Positions 1 through 6,324 of a DNA stretch of 9,897 bases are shown in pieces (within the stretch, counting starts at the first letter, position 1; each line of letters begins with the position of its first letter). The notes below the pieces were generated by a model, which was not told the origin of the DNA, made no database searches, and worked only from the letters and a program-made list of their open reading frames with translations. The translations under genes were made by a program, and so were the position numbers. Source of the DNA: Alphaproteobacteria bacterium. Lineage in GTDB: Bacteria > Pseudomonadota > Alphaproteobacteria > Sphingomonadales > Sphingomonadaceae. Location: the NCBI GenBank assembly GCA_018828205.1, contig JAHJWA010000109.1, positions 1 through 9,897 on the forward strand, in the 5' to 3' direction.

Positions 1-200
1 TCGAGGAAGCGCAGCGCCTCTCGCAAGGTTGCCCGGGCAACGTCATATCGCGCAAGCATTTCATCCTCGCGCGGCAACCGGTCCCCCGCAATATGGGCTC
101 CAGCTTCGATATCGCGAACAATGTGCTGAGCGAGCGAGAGCGCGCGCTTGGTCTTCTTCGTGACATCGGCCCTCGGCCGCATCTGTCGATTAGCTCCCAT
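1..200 (-). CDS. GntR-family transcriptional regulator, N-terminal part (runs off left edge)
   Basis: Reading the minus strand from the ATG at 200 gives 66 codons without a stop, continuing past the left edge. The visible part is a GntR-type winged helix-turn-helix: an AQHIVRDIEAG helix, then the G-D-R-LPRED-E-MLARYDVARATLREALRFLE pattern, where R-A-TLREALR is the recognition-helix signature. The TLREALR-FLE form is typical of the FadR/FCD subfamily, but the effector domain that would settle this is outside the window. The ATG at 200 has no clear ribosome binding site. An in-frame ATG at codon 7 (position 182) has GGGAG about 11 nt upstream and is a plausible alternative start. The gene is divergent from the CYP153/ferredoxin pair, so it is a reasonable candidate regulator of that pair and of itself; this is inferred from position only. 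Such regulators usually bind short palindromes and respond to a small carboxylic-acid ligand. Confidence 0.85.
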   Translation of the reverse strand, partial: MGANRQMRPRADVTKKTKRALSLAQHIVRDIEAGAHIAGDRLPREDEMLARYDVARATLREALRFL

Positions 201-235
201 CAAGAATGCTTATAAGACTTAAATCGCAACCCTGT

Positions 236-260
236 CCACACTTCCTTCCGAAGGGTGTGG
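236..260. promoter_or_regulatory. Inverted repeat between gntR and CYP153, candidate operator
   Basis: Outer arms CCACAC (236-241) and GTGTGG (255-260) are perfect reverse complements. Inside them CCTT (244-247) and AAGG (251-254) also pair around CCG, leaving only a 2-nt bulge. The element sits 35 bp upstream of the regulator's first ATG and about 100 bp upstream of the P450 start. That is where a site controlling both divergent promoters would be expected. A TATAAG hexamer on the plus strand (286-291) and another on the minus strand (209-214) flank it, but neither has a good -35 partner. Binding by the GntR protein is inferred. The repeat has no T-run, so a terminator is less likely. Confidence 0.4.
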
Positions 261-364
261 CACTGAGGGTCGAGAAATTAAAGATTATAAGGATTATTGA
301 CGACTAGGGATGGGCGGCCTACCTTTCGCCAATGCCGACGAGTAGCCACGACGAAGGATGGGAC

Positions 365-1627
365 ATGGAAACCGCCACGATTGAACTGGATTCGGCAGAA
401 AAGATCGCGTCCATCCCGATCGACGAGATCGATGTTTCGCGACCAAGCCTGTTCCAGAAGGACACCATAGGTCTGTTCTTCGATCGCCTGCGGCGTGAAG
501 ACCCTGTCCACTACTGCCGGGCCAGCTACGTCGGGCCCTACTGGTCGATCACCAAGTTCGACGACATCATGGCGGTCGATACCAACCACAAGGTTTTTTC
601 GTCGGAGGCGAAACTGGGCGGCATCGCAATCCAGGATATGCATTCCGTCGAAGGCGCGCTCGAACTCGAAATGTTCATCGCCATGGACCCGCCCAAGCAC
701 GACCAGCAGCGCAAGGCAGTCACTCCCGCGGTCGCGCCCTCCAACCTGCTGCTGCTCGAGCCGATTATTCGCGAGCGCGCAGGCGAAATTCTCGACACGC
801 TACCCGTTGGCGAAGAATTCGACTGGGTCGACAAGGTCTCTATAGAATTAACCACGATGACCCTGGCGACCTTGTTCGATTTTCCGTGGGAAGAGCGACG
901 CAAGCTCACACGATGGTCAGACGTGACAACGGCCGCGCCCGAAACTGGAATCGTGGAATCCTACGAGGCACGGCGAGCTGAGCTCATCGAATGCGCAATG
1001 TATTTCAAAGGCCTGTGGGAGCAGCGCATCAACGAAGAACCGAAGAACGATCTGATTTCGATGATGGCTCATTCGCCTGCGACTCAGGACATGCCCTTCC
1101 TGGAATTTCTCGGCAATCTCCTCCTGCTTATCGTTGGCGGCAACGACACCACGCGCAATTCCATCAGCGGGGGCGTCCTGGCGCTCAACCAGAACCCGGA
1201 TGAATACCGCAAGCTGAACGAGGACCCTTCGCTGATCGCCAGCATGGTGCCCGAGATCATCCGCTGGCAGACCCCGCTGACCCATATGCGGCGCACTGCC
1301 GTTCAGGATTGGGAGATCGGTGGCAAGCAAATCAGGAAAGGCGACAAGGTCGTCATGTGGTACTTGTCGGGCAACCGGGACGAGACAGCGATCGACAGGG
1401 CCAGCCAGTTTATTGTCGACCGCAAGAACCCTCGTCATCACCTGTCCTTTGGTTATGGCATACATCGCTGCATGGGCAACCGCCTTGCCGAACTGCAACT
1501 GCGGATCATCTGGGAAGAGATTCACAAGCGGTTCGCGCAAGTCGAAGTAACCGGCGAGCCCGAACGCCTGTTCTCAAACCTCGTTCGGGGAATCACCAAG
1601 CTACCGGTTCGGCTGCACGCACGCTGA
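365..1627 (+). CDS. Cytochrome P450, CYP153 family (terminal alkane/fatty-chain hydroxylase type)
   Basis: Soluble bacterial class I P450 of 420 residues, a typical length for CYP153 enzymes. Numbered from the ATG at 365, the heme-binding loop is FGYGIHRCMG with the proximal Cys at 369, the K-helix ExxR is E297/R300, and the I-helix oxygen-activation motif is GGNDTT with Thr262. The neighbouring stretches LLLLIVGGNDTTRNS, MWYLSGNRDE and NRLAELQLRIIWEEI are characteristic of CYP153. Members insert oxygen at the terminal carbon of medium-chain alkanes, and some accept terpenes or fatty-acid-like chains; the subfamily (A, C, D and so on) cannot be fixed by eye. I chose 365 because AAGGA lies 6 nt upstream, whereas the in-frame ATG at 332 has no ribosome binding site. 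The ferredoxin gene follows after 36 nt, so the two are probably co-transcribed. No ferredoxin reductase is adjacent. Confidence 0.93.
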   Translation: METATIELDSAEKIASIPIDEIDVSRPSLFQKDTIGLFFDRLRREDPVHYCRASYVGPYWSITKFDDIMAVDTNHKVFSSEAKLGGIAIQDMHSVEGALELEMFIAMDPPKHDQQRKAVTPAVAPSNLLLLEPIIRERAGEILDTLPVGEEFDWVDKVSIELTTMTLATLFDFPWEERRKLTRWSDVTTAAPETGIVESYEARRAELIECAMYFKGLWEQRINEEPKNDLISMMAHSPATQDMPFLEFLGNLLLLIVGGNDTTRNSISGGVLALNQNPDEYRKLNEDPSLIASMVPEIIRWQTPLTHMRRTAVQDWEIGGKQIRKGDKVVMWYLSGNRDETAIDRASQFIVDRKNPRHHLSFGYGIHRCMGNRLAELQLRIIWEEIHKRFAQVEVTGEPERLFSNLVRGITKLPVRLHAR

Positions 1628-1653
1628 CCGGCTGCCCCCGCGAGCAAATATAC

Positions 1654-1657
1654 GGAG
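1654..1657 (+). promoter_or_regulatory. Ribosome binding site of the ferredoxin gene
   Basis: GGAG lies 6 nt before the ATG at 1664, inside the 36-nt gap after the P450 stop. It supports the chosen start and separate ribosome loading within one transcript. Confidence 0.6.
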
Positions 1658-1663
1658 TTCAAG

Positions 1664-1990
1664 ATGGTAAAGGTAACGTTCGTTTCCAGTAAGGGAACGC
1701 GGCGCGAGGTCGAGGTGGCCAAAGGCGAAACCGCGCGCGAAGCGGCGCTCTTCAACGATGTGCCAGGCATAGACGGCGATTGCGGCGGTGTCTGCGCCTG
1801 CGCGACATGTCACGTCCATGTCGATCCCGCGTGGATCGACAAGGTAGGTCGCCTGGCGGACGACAGTATGGAATTCGACCTCCTGCAGTTCGCCGAAGGG
1901 ACGAGCGAATACAGCCGTCTTGCTTGCCAGATTCCAATAATGCCAGAGCTGGACGGCTTAGTTCTGCACGTCCCCGAGCAGCAATACTGA
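1664..1990 (+). CDS. Adrenodoxin-type [2Fe-2S] ferredoxin, electron donor to the CYP153 P450
   Basis: A 108-residue small acidic ferredoxin. The cluster ligands follow the vertebrate/bacterial P450-ferredoxin spacing C-x5-C-x2-C-xn-C: Cys40, Cys46, Cys49 (within DCGGVCACATCHV) and Cys88 (within LACQI). An extra Cys44 is usual in this family. The fold fits adrenodoxin, putidaredoxin and the ferredoxin of CYP153 operons, which carry single electrons from an FAD-dependent reductase to the P450. The position directly behind the P450 makes it the natural partner. Known CYP153 operons commonly also include the reductase, but here the next gene is an unrelated convergent NUDIX hydrolase, so the reductase must be encoded elsewhere. 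Confidence 0.93.
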   Translation: MVKVTFVSSKGTRREVEVAKGETAREAALFNDVPGIDGDCGGVCACATCHVHVDPAWIDKVGRLADDSMEFDLLQFAEGTSEYSRLACQIPIMPELDGLVLHVPEQQY

Positions 1991-2012
1991 CGGATCACTG
2001 TGAGATTTTCGA

Positions 2013-2022
2013 TGAGGCCTCA
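2013..2022. repeat. Short perfect palindrome between convergent ferredoxin and NUDIX genes
   Basis: TGAGGCCTCA is a 10-bp perfect palindrome in the 91-nt gap between the two convergent stop codons. It lacks the loop and T-run of an intrinsic terminator, so any transcription-ending role is uncertain. Confidence 0.25.
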
Positions 2023-2081
2023 GTAGCGGCCCCCGATGTACGGAGACACCAGCAAAGCTCGGGCTTCTTGCAGGTCGGCTT

Positions 2082-2852
2082 TCAATCTACAAATTCGTAA
2101 GCGGCACCATATCCCGCGTTCTCCGGGATAGTGAGGACGTTCTTGCCGTCGCGCTCGACGATCTCGGGTAGGACCGTCACCATCTCGCGGGCTTCAGCCT
2201 GTGCAACGCAATCTTCCGCGCTCGTTGCTTCTGCCAGCAATTGCAGGTTCAGCCGGGTCGGGAAAATAACCGTTCGCTCTCCAGCTTCTCCCATTTGCAG
2301 CGCCCTGCGCGGCGAAAGCCATTCCGCGTCGACGGTTTCGTATCCGTCGCAGGCGGCAATCTGCCGGTCGGGAGCGCGGACAACGTAGAAATGGGTGTCG
2401 AAGCGCTTGTGCATGAATGCTGGCGTAACCCACCTTGCAAACTGAGTAAGCCGGTCGAGCCGCAGTCGCACGCCGGCGTCGCGCACGATGTCTAAAAATC
2501 CCTGAGTCCCTCGCTCTACCGCCTTGCGGCTTTCAAGGTCGCAGGCGCCCTCAAATGTCGTACCGTCGCTATTTTCGGCCAACAGGATTCCTGCTTCTTC
2601 ATAAGCTTCACGGATGGCAGCGATCCGCAAGGTCCGTTGCGTGTGATCGAAGGAATCCCAACCACTGCAATGATCGATCCATTCAGGAACTGCATCGCCG
2701 GCTGAGGGCTTGCCACCGGGAAACACCAATGCGCCAGACGCAAAATCGATCTGGTGGTGCCGTTTTACCATGAGAACCTCGAACTTCGGATCGTCGCGCA
2801 GCAACAGCATGGTCGCGGCAGAAACCGGATCGACGGGCGTTCGCAAATTCAT
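2082..2852 (-). CDS. NUDIX hydrolase, NUDT19/CoA-diphosphatase-like
   Basis: A 256-residue protein with a NUDIX fold. FPGGK lies at residues 44-48, and the catalytic helix REAYEEAGI (81-89) matches the REUXEEXGU half of the NUDIX box, with Glu82, Glu85 and Glu86 as likely metal ligands. The spacing between GG and RE is about 20 residues longer than in the classic GX5EX7REUXEEXGU box. A split box of this kind is known from NUDT19-like enzymes that cleave CoA and acyl-CoA diphosphate bonds. Acyl-CoA substrates are therefore plausible, but not shown by the sequence. The later part (FARWVTPAFMHKRFDTHFYV) also resembles that subgroup. The start at 2852 has AGGAG 6 nt upstream. The gene converges on the ferredoxin gene with 91 nt between stops, and I see no convincing bidirectional terminator there, only a short TGAGGCCTCA palindrome. 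Confidence 0.85.
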   Translation of the reverse strand: MNLRTPVDPVSAATMLLLRDDPKFEVLMVKRHHQIDFASGALVFPGGKPSAGDAVPEWIDHCSGWDSFDHTQRTLRIAAIREAYEEAGILLAENSDGTTFEGACDLESRKAVERGTQGFLDIVRDAGVRLRLDRLTQFARWVTPAFMHKRFDTHFYVVRAPDRQIAACDGYETVDAEWLSPRRALQMGEAGERTVIFPTRLNLQLLAEATSAEDCVAQAEAREMVTVLPEIVERDGKNVLTIPENAGYGAAYEFVD

Positions 2853-2981
2853 CCAATTCTCCTCGTGAAGCGTGCCTCTTCAAATTCCTTACGCGCCGGG
2901 ATCGCTGCGGCAAAGGCTTACGGTGGTGCCGGCGGTCATACGGAGCGGCGACTGCTACCTGCCGCCCCTCATCATCGGGCG

Positions 2982-3044
2982 TTACGAGCCGGCTGCACCG
3001 AACGTATAGGTCAGGCCAAGCCCTCCAGAAATCTGATCTGGTCA
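2982..3044 (-). pseudogene. Detached C-terminal end of the MipA/OmpV gene, after an in-frame TGA
   Basis: Continuing in the same frame past the TGA at 3042-3044, the next 19 codons read PDQISGGLGLTYTFGAAGS and end at TAA (2982-2984). The part QISGGLGLTYTF is the usual closing beta-strand of MipA/OmpV proteins, ending in an aromatic residue. No frameshift is needed: one codon separates VVRIVG from the expected ending. A single C-to-G change from TCA (Ser) would explain it, since GS-DQ is common at this point of the family. The full gene would then be 2982-3767. The alternatives are a sequencing error or a genuine recent loss of function. Confidence 0.75.
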
Positions 3045-3767
3045 ACCAACTATTCGCACTACCGGCGAGTCGGCAGCGTCACCCACAAGTCGATCATACT
3101 TCGCGTAGCTATAGACTCCCCAACGTTTGGTGATTTGCTGCACATAGCCGAGTGTCGCCCCAACCGACAGAATCCCTCCACCCGCCGAGAACGCTGGCAG
3201 GCCGGATACCGAATCGGGAGCTACAGAGAAGTAAGCGCTGTTGTAGGTCTCGTCCGCGAAGGTAACACGAGGGCCGGCTGAAAGGAGCCAGTCGTCCCCC
3301 CGACGGGCCACGAAGTCGGCACCGATATTCCCGACCCACCCCTCGTGGCCTCCCAGGCCTTTTCGAAGCTCTGAGCGTAGCCTCACGTTTTCAGACAGAT
3401 CGTATTGAAGGAACACACCCGGCTCGACCGTGAACCCCACTTTCGGGAGGTCCACGCTAACGTCCGCAGCAGACCGGCTGCCCTCAAAGTTCAGGGCGGG
3501 GCCGATGGTCAGTTGCTGAAATCTAACAAGATGGAATCCGAAACTTTCATCCGGTGCTTCGAATTGAAAGGGATCGGTGCCGCGCGCGCGAGCGACATCG
3601 ACAAGCGGACGAAAGCTCAGGTCATCGGAACCCGGATAGCTGGGCACAAGCTGACCGCCGAGCGCAATCCGCGTGCGGCGTGGTTTCTGATCATCCTGGG
3701 CAAGCGCAGGTTGAGCCGCTGCAAGGAGCAGGACTGCGGTAGCACCGCAAATAGAGACGAAGTTCAT
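3042..3767 (-). CDS. MipA/OmpV-family outer-membrane protein, truncated by an in-frame stop
   Basis: The reading frame gives 241 residues with a clear Sec signal peptide (MNFVSICGATAVLLLAAAQPALAQ, cleavage probably after ALA). Amphipathic beta-strand stretches typical of MipA/OmpV follow: IALGGQLVPSYPGSDD near the mature N-terminus, GPALNFEG, VEPGVFLQYDL, GADFVARRGDDWLLSAGPRVTFAD, NSAYFSV and the near-terminal YAKYDRLVGDAADSPVV signature. Family members form an outer-membrane barrel; E. coli MipA scaffolds MltA and PBP1B, while many relatives have unknown roles. The frame stops at TGA (3042-3044) right after DSPVVRIVG, before the last strand and the terminal aromatic residue used for barrel assembly. 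I prefer the ATG at 3767 over the in-frame ATG at 3788, because GGAG lies 7 nt upstream and the signal peptide begins there. The gene has its own promoter at 3808-3836. Confidence 0.85.
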   Translation of the reverse strand: MNFVSICGATAVLLLAAAQPALAQDDQKPRRTRIALGGQLVPSYPGSDDLSFRPLVDVARARGTDPFQFEAPDESFGFHLVRFQQLTIGPALNFEGSRSAADVSVDLPKVGFTVEPGVFLQYDLSENVRLRSELRKGLGGHEGWVGNIGADFVARRGDDWLLSAGPRVTFADETYNSAYFSVAPDSVSGLPAFSAGGGILSVGATLGYVQQITKRWGVYSYAKYDRLVGDAADSPVVRIVG

Positions 3768-3807
3768 TAAAATGCTCCATAACAACATAACCCAAGATTG
3801 AGCCTGG

Positions 3808-3836
3808 AATATATCTGTCCAGTTGATGCCTTACAA
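3808..3836 (-). promoter_or_regulatory. Sigma70-like promoter of the MipA/OmpV gene
   Basis: On the minus strand TTGTAA (3831-3836) is followed after exactly 17 nt by TATATT (3808-3813). They match 4 of 6 and 5 of 6 consensus bases. Transcription would begin near 3801, about 34 nt before the ATG at 3767, which leaves room for the GGAG ribosome binding site at 3775-3778. Confidence 0.5.
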
Positions 3837-3982
3837 TAATCGCCGTCTTGGACCGGACGCCGAGCAACCTTATGTGAGTAGTGACCTCTATGTTTCTTAG
3901 CGCTGGGATAAGAACGGCGCCATTTTTTAACCATGAACGCGTTGAGCCAATCGGCTGCTCACCGATTTGTACTGGGTCTAAA

Positions 3983-4000
3983 GAAGCAGGCCCTTGCTTC
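3983..4000 (-). terminator. Weak candidate terminator downstream of the marR-ABC1 kinase operon
   Basis: GAAGCA (3983-3988) and TGCTTC (3995-4000) form a 6-bp stem with a 6-nt loop. On the minus strand the stem is followed by TTTAG. It lies about 160 nt beyond the kinase stop codon. The T-run is short and the stem modest, so this is tentative. A second hairpin (AATCGG/CCGATT, 3949-3967) lies just beyond and may help. Confidence 0.25.
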
Positions 4001-4158
4001 CATTTGGGTTGCGTTCTCCTATCCAGGCGGTGGTCCCAAAACGGGTTTGGATCGTTTCAGCAAGAGTCTCTCCGTCACTTATCAGGTATGCGCCCGAGGC
4101 ACTTGCCAAGCGCTGGCCAGTTCCGCCCTGTTCCTGCGGACTTGAAATAACGGCTGCG

Positions 4159-5745
4159 CTACCACCTCCAGAGAAGGACGAGACCGGCAACTGCCAGTGA
4201 TGCACCAGCTAGCAGCCAAGACTGATCAACAAGCAGCGCGGAGGCAACGATCAATGCAGCGGCTACCGGCCCTTTGGCGGACTGATCTCGATGGTGGCTG
4301 GCCGCGAGCCGTTCGACACTGATCGGATCGAGTTGGACCGGCAGATAGCCAGATTTTGCGATTGAGCTCGCGTTCGCAAGTATACCGGGCAGGGACGCCG
4401 ACAATCCCAGCAGTTGACGGCGGATTTTCTTCAGCCCTGACCGAGCACTGCCAAGTGAGAACCGCTCTGAGAGAAGCTCCATCATAATCGGCCGGGTTTC
4501 CTGGGCAATGTTGTACTCGGGTGCCAGGGATCGGACAAACCCTTCGGCCGTCAGCAAGGTCCGCAGAAGAATGGCTAGATCGGGCGGGAGGACCAGCTGG
4601 AAATCCCGTAACAAGTCGAATACTCGCGAGAAGATCTGCGAGAACTCGATACCGGAGAGCACCGCCCCCTTGAACTCTCCAATCAACTGATCGAGATCTA
4701 GCGCCAGTGCAGCGCGATCCACTTTAGGCTCTCCCGCCCATGCGAGAAGAACATCAGCGACCCCGCTGGTTTCCTCGCCGGCAATCGCGAGCACAAGCCG
4801 AACAATCTCGCCGCGTCTGGCCTTGGTGAGCGTCCCGACCGATCCAAAATCGATGAATCCGACATCCTGTTCGCCGATCAGGAAAACATTACCGGGATGC
4901 GGGTCGCCGTGGAATTCACCGTTCAGAATGATCATGCGCAGGACTGCGTCGGCATAGCTTTTGGCGAAACGAGCCACCTGTGGATCGCCAGAGGAGTTGG
5001 CCAGCGAAGAAGCCGGCAGGCCGTACAGGCGTTCCTGTACGTTGACCCGGAGCCCCGTTAGTTCCCAATGGATGGCCGGAGTCTTGACCCCAATGGTATC
5101 GAGATAGGCGCCAATCCGCTCGCACGCTCTGGATTCCGCAGCGAGGTCCATCTCCCAGGCGAGATTGCGGCCGAAGGTACGCAGAAACTCGGCTGGCCGG
5201 TAGCGAGCAATGTCTGGCGACCGTGCTTCCGCGATCCCGGCAAGGCGTACAAGGAGGCGCACATCAGCCTCCATCCGAGCGGCAGTGCCTGGCCGCCGAA
5301 CCTTCACGATGACATCGCTTCCGTCCCGCAGTTTGGCGGAATAGGTCTGCGCTATGGAGGCGGAGGCCAAAGGCTGTTCGTCGAATTGCACAAAGTCGTT
5401 CCGCCAGTCCTCACCCCAGCTTGAAGCAAGAACGGGCTCGATATGCGCGAAAGGTACTGGCGACACCTGATCGTGCAGGGTTGAGAATGCCGTGATCCAG
5501 TTTTCGGCAAACAGATCGCTGCGCGTGGCGAGGAGCTGCCCCAGCTTTATACCCACCGGCCCGATGTCACGCAGGAACGCGACCACTGCGGCTGGGCGAA
5601 ATTCGCGGGTGTCAATAACTGGGCTGGTAGAAGGAATAAACCCGAAGGCTCCCGCGAGGTTCTTGGCCCCGTGCCTTACAAGAATCTGGCCGATCTCCGC
5701 AGCGCGAGCCATACTGCTTATAGGCTTTTCAGGAAAAGAAGACAT
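4159..5745 (-). CDS. ABC1/AarF/UbiB-family atypical kinase-like protein
   Basis: A 528-residue protein, the usual length for the UbiB family. Family hallmarks appear in order: the KxGQ motif (K67-L-G-Q70) followed by LLATRSDL, the Ala-rich loop LASASIAQ (126-133) that replaces the usual Gly-rich P-loop, the VAVK-like lysine K148 (VIVKV), the E-x-D-x-x-x-E region (E198, D200, E204), the catalytic loop HGDPHPGN (279-286) and DFG (299-301). Two hydrophobic segments at about 490-528 predict a C-terminal membrane anchor. Family members act as ATPases or kinases supporting ubiquinone synthesis or lipid/quinone handling at the membrane. It lacks the ubiE neighbour common for the biosynthetic ubiB, so it may be a paralogue. 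The ATG lies 6 nt after the marR stop with no good ribosome binding site, which suggests translational coupling. ATG at 5712 (codon 12) is an alternative start. Confidence 0.9.
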   Translation of the reverse strand: MSSFPEKPISSMARAAEIGQILVRHGAKNLAGAFGFIPSTSPVIDTREFRPAAVVAFLRDIGPVGIKLGQLLATRSDLFAENWITAFSTLHDQVSPVPFAHIEPVLASSWGEDWRNDFVQFDEQPLASASIAQTYSAKLRDGSDVIVKVRRPGTAARMEADVRLLVRLAGIAEARSPDIARYRPAEFLRTFGRNLAWEMDLAAESRACERIGAYLDTIGVKTPAIHWELTGLRVNVQERLYGLPASSLANSSGDPQVARFAKSYADAVLRMIILNGEFHGDPHPGNVFLIGEQDVGFIDFGSVGTLTKARRGEIVRLVLAIAGEETSGVADVLLAWAGEPKVDRAALALDLDQLIGEFKGAVLSGIEFSQIFSRVFDLLRDFQLVLPPDLAILLRTLLTAEGFVRSLAPEYNIAQETRPIMMELLSERFSLGSARSGLKKIRRQLLGLSASLPGILANASSIAKSGYLPVQLDPISVERLAASHHRDQSAKGPVAAALIVASALLVDQSWLLAGASLAVAGLVLLWRW

Positions 5746-5751
5746 GTTTTT

Positions 5752-6243
5752 TTAATCTGCCTCGTTCCGTTGTTGGTCAAGATTTGCCGATACCCTCGCA
5801 AGAATGTCTCTCAATGTACGTTTCTCATCCGCGGCAATGTCGCGCCAGAGCAGGTCATGAAGCCGATCAGCGGAGCCCCTTAGTTCGGGCAGGAGGTCAT
5901 CAAGCCGCTCAGTGAGAATGAGCTGCCACGCTCGCCGGTCCTTTTTGGCTCGAACCCTTTCCATTAGCCCTCTGCCACAAAGACTTGCGACCGCTTGGCC
6001 GATAGTCGCTGATTCCAGTTCCAGTTTCTTCGCTATTTCGGCCTGCGTGAGGACAGGGTCGCGAAGAAGTTGTCCGATGATCCGCCACTGTGTCTGATTG
6101 AGACCGATCCTGGCGACCCGTGCATCGTACATCCTTCGGGCTCCCCGACTGATCTCGTTCAAAAGATAGAGAATGCGGTCATCATCGGTTAATACCTTCC
6201 GCCGACGCTGAGACCGTGTCACGGTATCTGGGTTTTCGTCCAT
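5752..6243 (-). CDS. MarR-family transcriptional regulator
   Basis: A 163-residue protein with the MarR winged-helix plan. N-terminal dimerisation helix: ILYLLNEISRGARRMYDARV. HTH: LTQAEIAKKLELESATIGQAVASL (residues 65-88), with the recognition helix around 78-90. Wing: RVRAKKDRRAWQLILTE, carrying the D-R-R signature (102-104). A C-terminal helical pair completes the dimer interface. A basic N-terminal stretch (RSQRRRK, 10-16) precedes the fold. The gene is followed after 6 nt by the ABC1 kinase gene and is divergent from the EmrAB-type efflux operon. That is the classic arrangement for a ligand-released repressor of a drug pump, as in E. coli where the MarR-family repressor EmrR controls emrAB. 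The ligand cannot be told from sequence. Confidence 0.92.
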   Translation of the reverse strand: MDENPDTVTRSQRRRKVLTDDDRILYLLNEISRGARRMYDARVARIGLNQTQWRIIGQLLRDPVLTQAEIAKKLELESATIGQAVASLCGRGLMERVRAKKDRRAWQLILTERLDDLLPELRGSADRLHDLLWRDIAADEKRTLRDILARVSANLDQQRNEAD

Positions 6244-6244
6244 A

Positions 6245-6258
6245 GGACTGTGTAGTCC
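6245..6258. promoter_or_regulatory. Inverted repeat just upstream of marR, candidate operator
   Basis: GGACT (6245-6249) and AGTCC (6254-6258) are perfect arms around a 4-nt spacer, beginning one base before the marR ATG. In this position a bound dimer could block marR translation initiation or transcription (autorepression). The function is inferred. Confidence 0.35.
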
Positions 6259-6314
6259 GATCGCCTCGGATGCCCAAACACAAACTGCTAAAACACTTTA
6301 CTATATGACGCACG

Positions 6315-6324
6315 GCCTATAGGC
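6315..6324. promoter_or_regulatory. Perfect palindrome in the marR/efflux divergent region, candidate MarR operator
   Basis: GCCTATAGGC is a 10-bp perfect palindrome. It is flanked by CACG (6311-6314) and CGTG (6326-6329), which extend the symmetry with one unpaired base. It lies about 44 bp before the EmrA-like start, next to the AT-rich TTTACTATATG (6297-6307) that probably contains the promoter core. MarR proteins typically bind such 16-20 bp imperfect palindromes. The assignment is inferred from position and symmetry. Confidence 0.45.

Larger units (their letters stand above)
3789..4158. other. Intergenic region of about 370 bp without a confident gene
   Basis: Apart from the mipA promoter at its left end, I recognise no gene here. 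Open frames of 70-89 codons on the plus strand (3881-4150, 3933-4145) and 75 codons on the minus strand (3978-4205) lack ribosome binding sites and recognisable motifs. The minus one begins inside the end of the ABC1 kinase gene. Two inverted repeats are present: AATCGG/CCGATT at 3949-3967 and GAAGCA/TGCTTC at 3983-4000. No tRNA-like cloverleaf or IS end was seen. Confidence 0.5.

Noticed and set aside
332..364. An upstream ATG at 332 that would extend the P450 by 11 residues.
   Set aside because: It has no ribosome binding site, while the ATG at 365 has AAGGA at ideal spacing and gives the usual family length.
917..1540. A 207-codon open frame on the minus strand inside the P450 gene.
   Set aside because: It is fully antisense to a well-supported CYP153 gene, has no recognisable domain, and is explained by GC-rich codon use of the real gene.
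2683..3281. Open frames of 120 codons (minus, 2683-3045) and 175 codons (plus, 2754-3281) across the NUDIX/MipA junction.
   Set aside because: Both overlap the NUDIX 5' end and the MipA 3' end and show no family motif. The stretch between those genes is better explained by the in-frame remainder of the MipA gene and a short NUDIX leader.
3920..3930. GGCGCC followed by a T-run as an intrinsic terminator on the plus strand.
   Set aside because: The stem is a self-palindrome without a loop, and no plus-strand gene ends upstream of it.
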